Below, piece after piece: positions 1 through 7,750 of a DNA stretch of 64,000 nucleotides; the stretch's first letter is position 1; every line of letters starts with the position of its first letter. The translations under genes were made by a program, and so were the position numbers. The notes beneath the pieces were generated by a model that saw nothing but the letters and a program-made list of their open reading frames with translations, had not been told where the DNA came from and made no database searches. This DNA comes from Acidovorax temperans (lineage in GTDB: Bacteria > Pseudomonadota > Gammaproteobacteria > Burkholderiales > Burkholderiaceae_C), in contig NZ_VFPV01000002.1 in NCBI RefSeq assembly GCF_006716905.1, positions 706,001 through 770,000 on the forward strand, in the 5' to 3' direction.

Positions 1-371
1 CCCGCGTCGGGGAACACCAGCGGCGCCACCACCATCACGGCAGGGTTGGCCAGCAGCAGCGCGGGTTGGTTGGCGGGCGCGGCCTTCACATACTGGGCCG
101 AGAGGCGACCACCCGCGCCCGTCTTGTTCTCGACGATGACGGGGCTGCCCAGCTTGGCCTGCAGCTTGTCGGCCACGATGCGGGCCACGCGGTCGCTGGA
201 ACCGCCGGGCGGGTAGCCCACCACCAGGCGCAGGGGCGCATCGGCCGCAGCGCTGGCGGATTGGGCCTGGGCGCCGGGCGTGCCGAGCATCAATGTGGCG
301 GCCAGACCGAGAGCCGTGGCCAGCAGGGGGCGCCTGGCAAGGTGACGTGTGCGGGAGATGGGGTGGGACAT
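1..371 (-). CDS. Bug-family tripartite tricarboxylate transporter substrate-binding protein (partial)
   Basis: Probable periplasmic binding protein of the Bug/TctC family, which delivers carboxylates or other small acids to TctAB-type permeases. The 3' part lies outside the left edge; 123 residues are visible. They show an Arg-rich start, a hydrophobic signal segment ending in AQA near residue 36, then the family signature LRLVVGYPPGG with a following Asp, and an IVENKTGAGG strand. The ATG at 371 is chosen because AGGAG lies just upstream. It is divergent from a MarR regulator, which probably controls it. The family is clear; the ligand cannot be told. Confidence 0.85.
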   Translation of the reverse strand, partial: MSHPISRTRHLARRPLLATALGLAATLMLGTPGAQAQSASAAADAPLRLVVGYPPGGSSDRVARIVADKLQAKLGSPVIVENKTGAGGRLSAQYVKAAPANQPALLLANPAVMVVAPLVFPDA

Positions 372-441
372 GGTGTGCTCCTGGGTGGCGTGGCCGGTAA
401 TGATGGAAGTCAAGCGTGCATCGTGGCACTCTAGGGGCCTG

Positions 442-465
442 ACAATCGATTGTTCAAATCAACAA
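442..465. promoter_or_regulatory. candidate MarR operator in the Bug/marR intergenic region
   Basis: A perfect 12-bp palindrome ACAATCGATTGT (442-453) overlaps a second inverted repeat, TTGTT-N6-AACAA (450-465), in the 112-bp region between the divergent genes. MarR dimers typically bind such short AT-rich palindromes between their own gene and a divergent target. Position and symmetry are seen; binding is inferred. Confidence 0.4.
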
Positions 466-483
466 CTTTCCGGGTTTGCACTG

Positions 484-1005
484 ATGACCGATGCCTCCCG
501 TCTGCGCGATCCGCAGGCTGCCAGTGACCTGCTGATGTACCGGCTGAACAAGCTGATGGCGGTGTCCGGCAGCCTGGTCATCCGCCTGTGCGAGGGCGGT
601 TACGGCATCACCCGCCGCGAGTGGGGGCTGCTGATGTGGCTGGCGCGCCACCCAGACCTGCCGCCCGCTGAGCTGGCCCGCCTGCTGGGGCTGGACCGGG
701 CCCGCACCTCGCGTGCCATCACGTCGTTGCAAGACAAAAAGCTCATCACCCGCGAACCCCTGCCCGGCGACAAACGCCAGGCGCGCCTGCGGCTCACCCC
801 TGAAGGGCTGGCGGTGTACGAAGCGGTGTTCCCCCAGGTCAAACAGCTCAACCAGGCGTTGCTGCGGGGCTTGCCCACCGAAGCGGTGGAAGTGCTGGAC
901 CAAGCCCTGATCCTGCTACAAGCCAATGCCGATGCCCTGCAGGCAGAGAACGCCCACCTGCCGCGCACCTACCGCATGCGGGGTGGGCGGCGCAGGGGCG
1001 GGTGA
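484..1005 (+). CDS. MarR-family transcriptional regulator
   Basis: A 173-residue winged-helix regulator. The recognition region is visible as PPAELARLLGLDRARTSRAITSLQDKKLITREPLPGDKRQARLRLTPEG, i.e. the helix-turn-helix followed by the basic wing with the DKRxxxLxLT signature of MarR proteins. The open frame extends upstream to 349, but ATG 484 is preferred because it gives normal family length and avoids overlap with the divergent Bug gene. Its position suggests local control of the Bug gene. The C-terminus has a basic GGRRRGG tail. Confidence 0.85.
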   Translation: MTDASRLRDPQAASDLLMYRLNKLMAVSGSLVIRLCEGGYGITRREWGLLMWLARHPDLPPAELARLLGLDRARTSRAITSLQDKKLITREPLPGDKRQARLRLTPEGLAVYEAVFPQVKQLNQALLRGLPTEAVEVLDQALILLQANADALQAENAHLPRTYRMRGGRRRGG

Positions 1006-1677
1006 TCAGGCGTGGGTGATGAGGGGCGCGTGCTCCACCTCGTTCAGGTGGGGTAGGGTGTTGAAGGTTTGCAGCATCAGCCGCTTGGGCGAGATGGAGA
1101 ACTCCGTCACCGCGCTGTTGCGGATGCGCATGTTCAGCGCAATCGTCACCTCCGGCGCTGTGCCCAGCACCTCGCCCACGGCCGTCGAGATGGGGCCGCC
1201 ACTGCTCACCAGCAGTACGTTCTGACCAGCGTGGTGGTGGCGCACATGGTCCAGCACGGCGCGCACGCCGCCTGAAAACTCTTCCCAGCTGGGCATGCCC
1301 TGGGGGCTGATGACGCCCGCCATCCACTGTGCCAGCGCATCGCACAGGATGCGGAAGTGCGCGCGGTAGCGCTCGGGCGTGTCGGCAGGGCCCAGGGGCT
1401 GGGGGTGAATGGCCGAGATCAGCGCATGGCTGTCGTATTCATTCAGGCCAGGCCAGCGGGTCACTTCGGGCATCGTCTGCAGGCCTTGGGCAATGCCCTG
1501 CAAGGTTTCGGTGTGGCGGCGCAGCGTGCCGGTCATCACCGCGTCAAACGCCATGCCCCGCCCGCGCCAGTACTCGCCCAGGCGCACCGCCTGCTCATGT
1601 CCGCGAGGGCTGAGCACGTCGTAATCATCAGCGCCAAACGAGGCCTGGCCGTGGCGCACGAGGTAGAGGGTTCCCAT
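1006..1677 (-). CDS. histidine phosphatase family protein (phosphoglycerate mutase-like)
   Basis: A 223-residue protein with the N-terminal RHG signature (LVRHGQASFG, catalytic His at about residue 9), the core element of the phosphohistidine-phosphatase superfamily. A second conserved segment, VLLVSSGGPISTAVGE, occupies the place of the usual VSHGG second-histidine motif, with Ser replacing His. That may mean weakened or altered chemistry. The upstream extension to 1734 is rejected because the family starts right before the RHG strand, so ATG 1677 is used. Substrate unknown. Confidence 0.8.
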   Translation of the reverse strand: MGTLYLVRHGQASFGADDYDVLSPRGHEQAVRLGEYWRGRGMAFDAVMTGTLRRHTETLQGIAQGLQTMPEVTRWPGLNEYDSHALISAIHPQPLGPADTPERYRAHFRILCDALAQWMAGVISPQGMPSWEEFSGGVRAVLDHVRHHHAGQNVLLVSSGGPISTAVGEVLGTAPEVTIALNMRIRNSAVTEFSISPKRLMLQTFNTLPHLNEVEHAPLITHA

Positions 1678-1736
1678 GGGGGGATTTTGAAAACAAACCC
1701 TTCCACTGCTTGTCACTGGAGCGACTGAAAACACAG

Positions 1737-2210
1737 ATGACTGGCTGCGCTTCGGTCAATATGGCTTCCAAAGAGCAGTCGGCCAAGGCCAAAGAATTCC
1801 AACTGCCTCCCGAAGGCCAAACTGGCGCTTACCTGTATCGCAACAGCGTGCTCGGTAAGGCTCTGAGCAAGGATTTGCGGGTTGACGGCAATTGCGTGGG
1901 CGTCAGCGCACCCGATGTGTTTTTCTACACGCCGGTCGACGGCGGCAAGACGCGCGCCGTGGAGACCGAATCCGAGTTCTCTCCCAACAAGCTCGAACTC
2001 TTTTTTGAGGCAGGCAAAAATTACTTCATGCGCCAGTTCATCAAAGTAGGTTTGATGGTGGGTGGCGCCGACCTGGAGCAGGTGACTGAAGCGCAAGGCA
2101 AGGCGGACAATGCCGCCCGCCAGTCAAGTGACTGCCATGCTGCTGCGATGACTGCGCAAGCCAAATCAAAAGGGGGCTATGCGTCTTTTTTTGTTGCCAG
2201 CTCTTCGTGA
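1737..2210 (+). CDS. DUF2846-like lipoprotein lacking its signal peptide, possible pseudogene
   Basis: The sequence starts directly at the end of a lipobox (MTGCASVNMA) and continues with the body expected for DUF2846-type outer-membrane-linked lipoproteins (GAYLYRNSVLGKAL, VDGNCVG, FFYTPVDGGK, ESEFSPNKLELFFEAGKNYFMRQFIKVG). No hydrophobic signal segment is encoded upstream: the only in-frame extension is nine polar residues from a TTG at 1710, and the neighbouring phosphatase starts at 1677. The lipid-attachment Cys therefore could not be processed, which suggests truncation. Its stop is only 5 bases from the converging stop at 2216. Family assignment is from memory of the motif order. Confidence 0.6.
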   Translation: MTGCASVNMASKEQSAKAKEFQLPPEGQTGAYLYRNSVLGKALSKDLRVDGNCVGVSAPDVFFYTPVDGGKTRAVETESEFSPNKLELFFEAGKNYFMRQFIKVGLMVGGADLEQVTEAQGKADNAARQSSDCHAAAMTAQAKSKGGYASFFVASSS

Positions 2211-2215
2211 CTTGC

Positions 2216-3205
2216 TCAATGGCCCGTTCGCAGGGTCTGCGCGAAAACCGACGCATCCACGTTGCCCCCCGTCAACGCCAGGCCCACGGTTTTGTCTTGG
2301 AGCAACTCTCGCTCTTGCAGTGCCGCAGCCAGCGCTGCAGCGCCCGCCCCTTCGGCCACGTTGTGGGTGTCGGTGAACAGTGCCTGCATGGCGGCGGCCA
2401 CTTCGGCGTCGCTCACCTGCACGATGTGGTCGATGTGCGGGGCCAGCACGGCCAGGGCTTCGGGGTCTGCCACGCGGCAGGCCATGCCGTCGGCCAGCTG
2501 GGTGGTGACAGGGGCCTCGACCACGCTGCCTGCGGCCAGCGAGTCGGCATAGGTGGTGGCGTGGCTGCTGACCACGCCCACCACGCGCACGGGGTGCCGC
2601 AGTGCCAGCTTGGCGGCGATGGCCGAGCACGCGCCCGAGCCCTGGCCGATGGGCACGTACACCACGTCAAGCTGGGGCACGGCGCGCAAAAATTCCCACC
2701 AGTAGGTGCTCACGCCGCGCAGCAGGTCAGGGTGGAAGCTGGGCACCATGTGCGCGCCGCGCTGCTGTGCCAGGTGCATGGCGTGCTCGCGCGCTTCCTG
2801 AAAATCGTCGCCGTGCTCGATGAGGGTGACGCCCAGCGCGCGCATGGCGGCGTTCTTCTCCACCGAGTTGCCACGCGGCACGACGATGGTGCAGGCCACG
2901 CCGTGGCGGCGCGCGGCCCAGCCCATGCTTTGGCCGTGGTTGCCGCGTGTGGCGCTGATGACCTCCCTAGGCAGGGCGCCGCGTTGTGCGAGCTGGTCAA
3001 AGTAGGTCAGGCCGCCGCGGATCTTGAACGCACCTACGGGCGTGTGGTTCTCGTGCTTGAGCCAGCAGTCGGTGCCCAGGCGCTGGCTCAGCAGGCCCCA
3101 GCGGTACTGGGGCGTGGCGGCAAAGTCGCGGTACACCACCTGGGCGGCGGCTTCGATGTCGGCCAGGGTGGGCAGCAAGGGGGGTGGGTCGATGCGGGCG
3201 TTCAT
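2216..3205 (-). CDS. threonine dehydratase-like PLP enzyme
   Basis: A 329-residue fold-type II PLP enzyme of the serine/threonine dehydratase group. The PLP lysine lies in GAFKIRGG (about Lys61), the substrate loop is SATRGNHGQS, the glycine-rich phosphate loop is IGQGSGACSA, and the C-terminal TGGNVD signature is present. It lacks the C-terminal ACT-like regulatory domain of biosynthetic IlvA, so it is probably a catabolic dehydratase. Its ATG overlaps the stop of the upstream VOC gene by 4 bases, so the two are probably translationally coupled. It is the last gene of the putative minus-strand operon beginning with lysE. Confidence 0.85.
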   Translation of the reverse strand: MNARIDPPPLLPTLADIEAAAQVVYRDFAATPQYRWGLLSQRLGTDCWLKHENHTPVGAFKIRGGLTYFDQLAQRGALPREVISATRGNHGQSMGWAARRHGVACTIVVPRGNSVEKNAAMRALGVTLIEHGDDFQEAREHAMHLAQQRGAHMVPSFHPDLLRGVSTYWWEFLRAVPQLDVVYVPIGQGSGACSAIAAKLALRHPVRVVGVVSSHATTYADSLAAGSVVEAPVTTQLADGMACRVADPEALAVLAPHIDHIVQVSDAEVAAAMQALFTDTHNVAEGAGAAALAAALQERELLQDKTVGLALTGGNVDASVFAQTLRTGH

Positions 3206-3930
3206 GCGGCAGCTTTCCGGGGAATGGATGACGACAGGGTGACGGGACCCTGCGGTGTGGTGAGTTGTGCGCTGAGCTGGGGCACATCGCCTGCGGTGAC
3301 GGCGACATGGGGTGCCACGCCGATGGCTTCACACGCTGCCCGCAGGGTGGCCGCCTGCGGGTGCTGCAGCCTGAGCTGCTGCAGTTGCACGCCGCTGGCG
3401 GGCAGGTTGTCGCAGGGGTGTGTGGCGCCCCACTGGATGAGCGTGGGCAGGCAGCCGTCCATCAGGCGCAGGCCGTCTTCGCGCACGGTGATTTGCCACT
3501 GCAGCAGGCCATTCGGCGTGGGGCGGCTGGCGGTGATGGTTGCGCCACGCTCAATGCTCAGTGCTGTCAGCGCGGCATGGCTGGCGGCCACATCAGGCAC
3601 GCAGGCTACCCAGTGGATGAGCTGCGGCCCGTGCTGCGCTACCTGCTGCTGCAGCGTTGCATCATCCATATCAAACCAGCGTCTAGCGCCCGCTGGTAAA
3701 GCGCTGGTAGCTCCTGAATTAATAGCAATAATTTCAAGGTAGGCGCGGGGGTGGCCAGGGCTGCTGATGTTGAAAATGCGGTTGTGCGTGCCCATCAGCG
3801 GGTGCTCTCCACCTGCCGTGGGGGTGATGCCCAGCGTGCGCTGGCACCAGTCCACGCCGCCCGCCAGGTCAGCCGCAAACACCACGAGGTGGTCCACGCA
3901 GGGGGCTTGTGCGGTGGTGGTCTCGTTCAC
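3202..3930 (-). CDS. VOC/glyoxalase-like domain protein
   Basis: A 242-residue protein with a glyoxalase-like fold: CVDHLVVFAADLAGGVDWCQRTLGITP supplies the first metal-ligand-type His and beta strand, and HNRIFNISSPGHPRAYLEIIAI the second module with Glu. The start is GTG 3930; its GTGA overlaps the stop of the upstream phzF-like gene, which supports this unusual start. About residues 67-85 (INSGATSALPAGARRW) are encoded by a copy of a dispersed palindromic repeat (see repeat at 3673-3735), so part of the protein is probably repeat-derived. Function unknown; coupled to the threonine-dehydratase-like gene. Confidence 0.75.
   Translation of the reverse strand: MNETTTAQAPCVDHLVVFAADLAGGVDWCQRTLGITPTAGGEHPLMGTHNRIFNISSPGHPRAYLEIIAINSGATSALPAGARRWFDMDDATLQQQVAQHGPQLIHWVACVPDVAASHAALTALSIERGATITASRPTPNGLLQWQITVREDGLRLMDGCLPTLIQWGATHPCDNLPASGVQLQQLRLQHPQAATLRAACEAIGVAPHVAVTAGDVPQLSAQLTTPQGPVTLSSSIPRKAAA
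3673..3735 (-). repeat. dispersed GCGCTT palindromic repeat copy inside the VOC gene
   Basis: On the minus strand this reads TTGCTATTAATTC, GGAGCTACCAGCGCTTTA, CCAGCGGGCGCTAGACGC, matching the other copies in the window (GCTA-rich arm, GATAGCTGCT-like block, GCGCTT, short loop, AGCGC). It lies entirely inside an intact reading frame. Confidence 0.65.
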
Positions 3931-4829
3931 AGCAGCACCTCGCCCGCCATGCAGGTCACGCTGTGGCCGCCCACCCAAATGGTGTCGCCCTCTTGCTGCA
4001 CATACACGCGCCCCGCGCGGCCCAGGCAGGTGCCCTGGCTGGCCACATACTGCGCGGGGGCCAGGCCCGCGCCGATGAGCCACTGGGCCAGTGCGGCGTT
4101 CAGGCTGCCGGTCACGGGGTCTTCGGCCAGACCGTTGTTGCCAGGGAAGAAGGCGCGCACTTCAAACGCGATGCCGTCCGCATCGCTGCTGCCCACCACG
4201 CCCACCTTGCCACGCGGTGCGGAGGCTCCGCTTCCTGCTGCAGGCCCCACCACGCCCACGTCCAGCCCAGCGAGGATGGCCGCGTCTGGCTTGAGCGCCA
4301 GCACCTGCGCGCTGCTCGCCAGCAGCACGGCACGCCAGCCGGGGCCGTTGTCGCACCAGGCGTGTTGCACGATGTCTTCCCGCGCCACGCCCAGGCCGCG
4401 TGCAATCAGGGCCACGTCGGCCTCGTCCAGCGGGCCGCTGCGGCGCAGCGGTGGCGCGGTAAATGCCAGCAGATCGCCCTGCTGGCGGATGTTGACCAGA
4501 CCCACGCCGCATTCCTGAACGATGCGGCCCGCCACTTGCGGCTGGCCACCCGCCTTCAGCCAGGCGTGGCAAGTGCCCAGCGTGGGGTGGCCGGCAAAGG
4601 GCAGTTCGCCAGCGGGGTAGAAGATGCGCACGCGGTAGTCGGCACCAGCGGCGCGGCCCTCGGGCGTGGGGGGAAGCACAAAGGTGGCCTCAGACAGGTT
4701 GGTCCAGCGGGTGAACTGCTGCATCTCTTCGGTGGAGAGGTCTGTGCCGTCCAGCACCACGACCAGAGGGTTGCCACGGTAGGCGGTAGCAGTGAACACA
4801 TCAACTTGTTGGAACGGGCGGTGGTGCAT
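3927..4829 (-). CDS. PhzF-family isomerase-like protein, copy 1
   Basis: A 300-residue member of the PhzF / diaminopimelate-epimerase fold. Seen motifs: QVDVFTATAYRGNPLVVVLD at the N-terminus, the conserved catalytic-type Glu in TNLSEATFV (about Glu47), GELPFAGHPTLGT, and EDPVTGSLNAALAQW in the second half. The start at 4829 is preferred over upstream Met 4940 because the family begins at this motif. A near paralogue lies immediately upstream (4981-5847). PhzF proteins outside phenazine clusters are mostly uncharacterised isomerases; no phenazine genes are present here, so the name gives only the fold. Confidence 0.85.
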   Translation of the reverse strand: MHHRPFQQVDVFTATAYRGNPLVVVLDGTDLSTEEMQQFTRWTNLSEATFVLPPTPEGRAAGADYRVRIFYPAGELPFAGHPTLGTCHAWLKAGGQPQVAGRIVQECGVGLVNIRQQGDLLAFTAPPLRRSGPLDEADVALIARGLGVAREDIVQHAWCDNGPGWRAVLLASSAQVLALKPDAAILAGLDVGVVGPAAGSGASAPRGKVGVVGSSDADGIAFEVRAFFPGNNGLAEDPVTGSLNAALAQWLIGAGLAPAQYVASQGTCLGRAGRVYVQQEGDTIWVGGHSVTCMAGEVLL

Positions 4830-4980
4830 GGGGAAAACTCCTGGAAAAAGTGGGAATGGGCGCACGCCAGGGGCTGGCCTGCTGTTGAGCGGGGGCCATG
4901 CCAAGGGTGGTGGGCGGGGCCAAGGCCCCGTGGGTCTCACCCGCTGGGGGGAGCGTTCAGTGTGTTGATTGGGACAGACG

Positions 4981-5847
4981 TCACAGCAGCGCAGTCCCTT
5001 CGATGCAGGTCACGGTGTGGCCGCCCACCCAGACCTGCCCCTGGGCATCCTGGCGGATGTACACCCGGCCAGCCCGGCCCAGGCATTCGCCTTGCGCCAC
5101 CAGGTACCGGGTGGGGGCCAGGCCTTCGCCAATCAGCCATTGCGCCAGGCTGGCGTTGAGGCTGCCAGTCACCGGGTCTTCCGGGTTGCCCATGGGGGCG
5201 GCGAAGGCGCGCACCACAGCGCCGGGGCGTTCGGGGTCGGCACCTGCATCGGGGGCGATGTGGATCACGCCCACGTCCTGCCCCAGGTCTTTGAGGCGGG
5301 CATGGTCGGGCGTGAGGCCGAGCACGGTTTCAGCGCTGTCCAGCAGCAGGCCCAGCCACACCGGGCCGTTGTCCAGCAATTGCGCCGCTTGAATTTGGTG
5401 GGGGCGCAACCCCAGCGCGCTGGCCACCAGCGGCACCAGGGCCGGGCTGGGCTTGCTGCGCTGCAGCGGCGGTGCGGCAAAGGCCAGGGTGTCCCCCTGG
5501 TGTTCGATTTGCACCAGGCCCTGCGCAGACTCTTGCACCACCAGGCCTGGCACGCGCGGCGTGTGGCCTTGCTGCAGCCAGGCGCGGCAGGTGCCCAGGG
5601 TGGGGTGGCCGGCAAAGGGCAGCTCGCCCCTGGGCGAAAAGATGCGCAGCCGGTAGTCGGCCCCGGCCGCATGGCCCGCTGCCGTGGGCGGCATCAGAAA
5701 GGTGGTTTCCGACAGGTTGGTCCAGGCGGCAAAGCGGCGCATGTCGGCGTCGCTCAGGCCCTGCGCGTCCAGCACCACGGCCACCGGGTTGCCGAAGCCA
5801 GGGTGGTGGCTGAAGACGTCGATCTGGCGAAAAAGACGTTGCTGCAT
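4981..5847 (-). CDS. PhzF-family isomerase-like protein, copy 2
   Basis: A 288-residue paralogue of the protein at 3927-4829, with the same motif order: QIDVFSHHPGFGNPVAVVLD, TNLSETTFL (Glu47), GELPFAGHPTLGT, EDPVTGSLNASLAQW, and the same VGGHTVTC ending. The two copies are clearly diverged, so this is an old tandem duplication rather than a recent one. A 151-base gap separates them. Both keep the conserved Glu and the DPVTGS loop, so both are likely active, perhaps on related substrates. Confidence 0.85.
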   Translation of the reverse strand: MQQRLFRQIDVFSHHPGFGNPVAVVLDAQGLSDADMRRFAAWTNLSETTFLMPPTAAGHAAGADYRLRIFSPRGELPFAGHPTLGTCRAWLQQGHTPRVPGLVVQESAQGLVQIEHQGDTLAFAAPPLQRSKPSPALVPLVASALGLRPHQIQAAQLLDNGPVWLGLLLDSAETVLGLTPDHARLKDLGQDVGVIHIAPDAGADPERPGAVVRAFAAPMGNPEDPVTGSLNASLAQWLIGEGLAPTRYLVAQGECLGRAGRVYIRQDAQGQVWVGGHTVTCIEGTALL

Positions 5848-5887
5848 GGGGGACTCCGTTCACCGTGGGCGTGGTGGCTACGACAGC

Positions 5888-6514
5888 TTACGCCAGAGGC
5901 TGGTCCAGCACCCCTCGGGCACCGGGGCGGGTGCTGACGGTGCGGTACCAGCGCTCCAGCGCCGGGCGCGCGGGGCGTTCCTGCGGCAGCCCCCACCAGC
6001 GGTGCATTTCGCAGCCGATGGGAATGTCTGCCATGGTGAAGTGCTCACCCGCCATGAAGGGCGAGCGGGCCAGGTGCTGCTCCAGCAGGTCCAGCAGGGG
6101 CTCGGTGGCGGCCACCGAGGCCGAAATCAGCGCGCCGTTGCGCTGCGCGGCCGGTGTGCGTATCCACTGGATGAAGGCATCGCGCCCTGCGGGGTTCAGC
6201 GTGGTCTGCTGCCAGTCCATCCACTGCTCGGCCACAAACCGGGCGGGCAGCTCCTCCGGGTAGAGCTTGCCTGCCGAATGCCTTGCGCACAGGTAGCGCA
6301 CGATGGCGTTGGATTCCCACAGCACCAGGCCGGTGTCGTCGTCTTCCATCAGCGGCACCAGGCCGTTGGGGTTGCGCTGCAGGTAGGCCGCTTCGCGCAC
6401 CAGGCCGAACTGCCCGCCCGCATCGGTGCGCTGCAGGGGCAGCCCCAGCTCTTGAGCGGCCCACACCACCTTGCGCACGTTGATGGACGACAGGCGACCC
6501 CAAAGCCTCAGCAT
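5888..6514 (-). CDS. glutathione S-transferase family protein
   Basis: A 208-residue protein with the two-domain GST layout. The N-terminal thioredoxin-like part has RLSSINVRKVVWAAQELGL carrying the Ser/Asn active-site region, NPNGLVPLMEDDD with the cis-proline before strand 3, and LWESNAIVRYLC as the glutathione-binding ESxAI motif. The C-terminal helical domain contains EHFTMADIPIGCEMHRW, the usual N-capping box. It lies 6 bases downstream of the aminotransferase gene in the same direction, so co-transcription is likely. Substrate unknown. Confidence 0.85.
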   Translation of the reverse strand: MLRLWGRLSSINVRKVVWAAQELGLPLQRTDAGGQFGLVREAAYLQRNPNGLVPLMEDDDTGLVLWESNAIVRYLCARHSAGKLYPEELPARFVAEQWMDWQQTTLNPAGRDAFIQWIRTPAAQRNGALISASVAATEPLLDLLEQHLARSPFMAGEHFTMADIPIGCEMHRWWGLPQERPARPALERWYRTVSTRPGARGVLDQPLA

Positions 6515-6520
6515 GCTGGA

Positions 6521-7702
6521 TCAGCCCTTGTGCTCACGGATGGCAGCGGCCAGCGCGGCAATGCCGGTGGCGATCTGCTCGACCGTCGACGTCACGAACG
6601 ACAGGCGCAGCGTGCGCTGGTCGGCGTTGTCGGCATAGAAGGCCGCGCCGGGCACAAAGGCCACGTTGCGCTCTACCGCCTTGGGCAGCAGCTCGATGGC
6701 GCTCATGCCTTCCGGCAGGCGCACCCACAGGAACATGCCGCCATCGGGGCGGTTCCAGTGCACGCCCAGGCCTTGCATTTCCTTGTCGAGCGCGGCCAGC
6801 ATGGCTTCGCACTGCTGTTTGTACAGCGCGCGGATGGTGGGCACATGGCGGTCGAGAAAACCGCCCTTCATCACTTCGGCCACCAGGCGCTGGTTGTAGC
6901 CGGGGGTGTGCAGGTCGGCCGCCTGCTTGGCTTGCAGCAGCTTGGGGTACACGGCCTTTGGCGCCACGATGTAGCCCAGGCGCAGGCCAGGGGCCAGCAC
7001 CTTGGAGAACGAGCCCATGTAGATGCAGCCCTCGGGGTTGCGGGCCGTGAGCGGCGCGGGCGGCGGGTTGTCAAACCACAGGTCGCCGTAGGGGTTGTCT
7101 TCCACCAGCGGCAGGTTCAGCTCGGCGGCAGCTTTCACCAGCTCGGCGCGGCGTGCGTCGCTCATGGTGCGGCCGGTGGGGTTCTGAAAGTTGGGCAGCA
7201 CGTACAGGAAGCGTGCCTTGTCGGCGCCGGTGCCCACCTTGGCCTTCAGGTCGTCGATCAGCACGCCTTCATCATCGCTGGCCACCGCCACCACGGTGGG
7301 CTCCATGGGCGTGAACGCCTGCAGGGCACCCAGGTAGGTGGGCGTTTCGACCAGCACGCGGCTGCTTTCGTCGATCAGCACCTTGGCGATCAGGTCCAAC
7401 GCCTGCTGTGAGCCGGTCGTGATCAGGATCTGGTCGGGGTCCACATTCCAGGGCAGGAAGTCGGCAATCGCCTGGCGCAGGGGCGCAAAGCCTTCGCTGG
7501 CGGCGTACTGCAGGGCGGCGGGGCCATCGTTGGCCAGCACGGCGGCCGAGGCTTCGGCAAACGCCGATACGGGGAAGGTCTTGGGCGAGGGCAGGCCGCC
7601 CGCCAGACTGATGATGCCGGGCTTTTCCGTGACCTTGAGGATCTCGCGAATCACCGAGGGGTTCATCTTCTCGGCGCGGCGGGCCAGGGTCCAGTTCGTC
7701 AT
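6521..7702 (-). CDS. PLP-dependent aminotransferase (fold type I, 2-aminoadipate/LysN-like)
   Basis: A 393-residue aminotransferase. IISLAGGLPSPKTFP near the N-terminus and QYAASEGFAPLRQAIADFL are typical of the LysN/KAT-like subgroup. ITTGSQQALDL is the cofactor phosphate loop, FQNPTGRTMS the substrate/PLP Asn region, and GSFSKVLAPGLRLGY contains the Schiff-base lysine. It has no DNA-binding domain, unlike the MocR regulator nearby. It sits between an exporter pair and a GST gene, suggesting amino-acid interconversion linked to export. The exact amino acid is not identifiable. Confidence 0.85.
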   Translation of the reverse strand: MTNWTLARRAEKMNPSVIREILKVTEKPGIISLAGGLPSPKTFPVSAFAEASAAVLANDGPAALQYAASEGFAPLRQAIADFLPWNVDPDQILITTGSQQALDLIAKVLIDESSRVLVETPTYLGALQAFTPMEPTVVAVASDDEGVLIDDLKAKVGTGADKARFLYVLPNFQNPTGRTMSDARRAELVKAAAELNLPLVEDNPYGDLWFDNPPPAPLTARNPEGCIYMGSFSKVLAPGLRLGYIVAPKAVYPKLLQAKQAADLHTPGYNQRLVAEVMKGGFLDRHVPTIRALYKQQCEAMLAALDKEMQGLGVHWNRPDGGMFLWVRLPEGMSAIELLPKAVERNVAFVPGAAFYADNADQRTLRLSFVTSTVEQIATGIAALAAAIREHKG

Positions 7703-7750
7703 GTCATTGATCTCCAGGTAGGTGTTGTATGCAATGGTATCGGGGCCATG

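Noticed and set aside
2207..3742. 511-residue plus-strand reading frame opposite the dehydratase and VOC genes
   Set aside because: It mirrors the high-GC codon bias of the real minus-strand genes, has His/Gly/Ala-rich sequence and no family motif.
4916..4929. GGGGCC-AA-GGCCCC between the two PhzF genes
   Set aside because: A two-base loop cannot form a normal RNA hairpin and no T-run follows.
5684..7411. 575-residue plus-strand frame opposite GST and aminotransferase
   Set aside because: Shadow frame of two well-supported genes; no recognisable domain.
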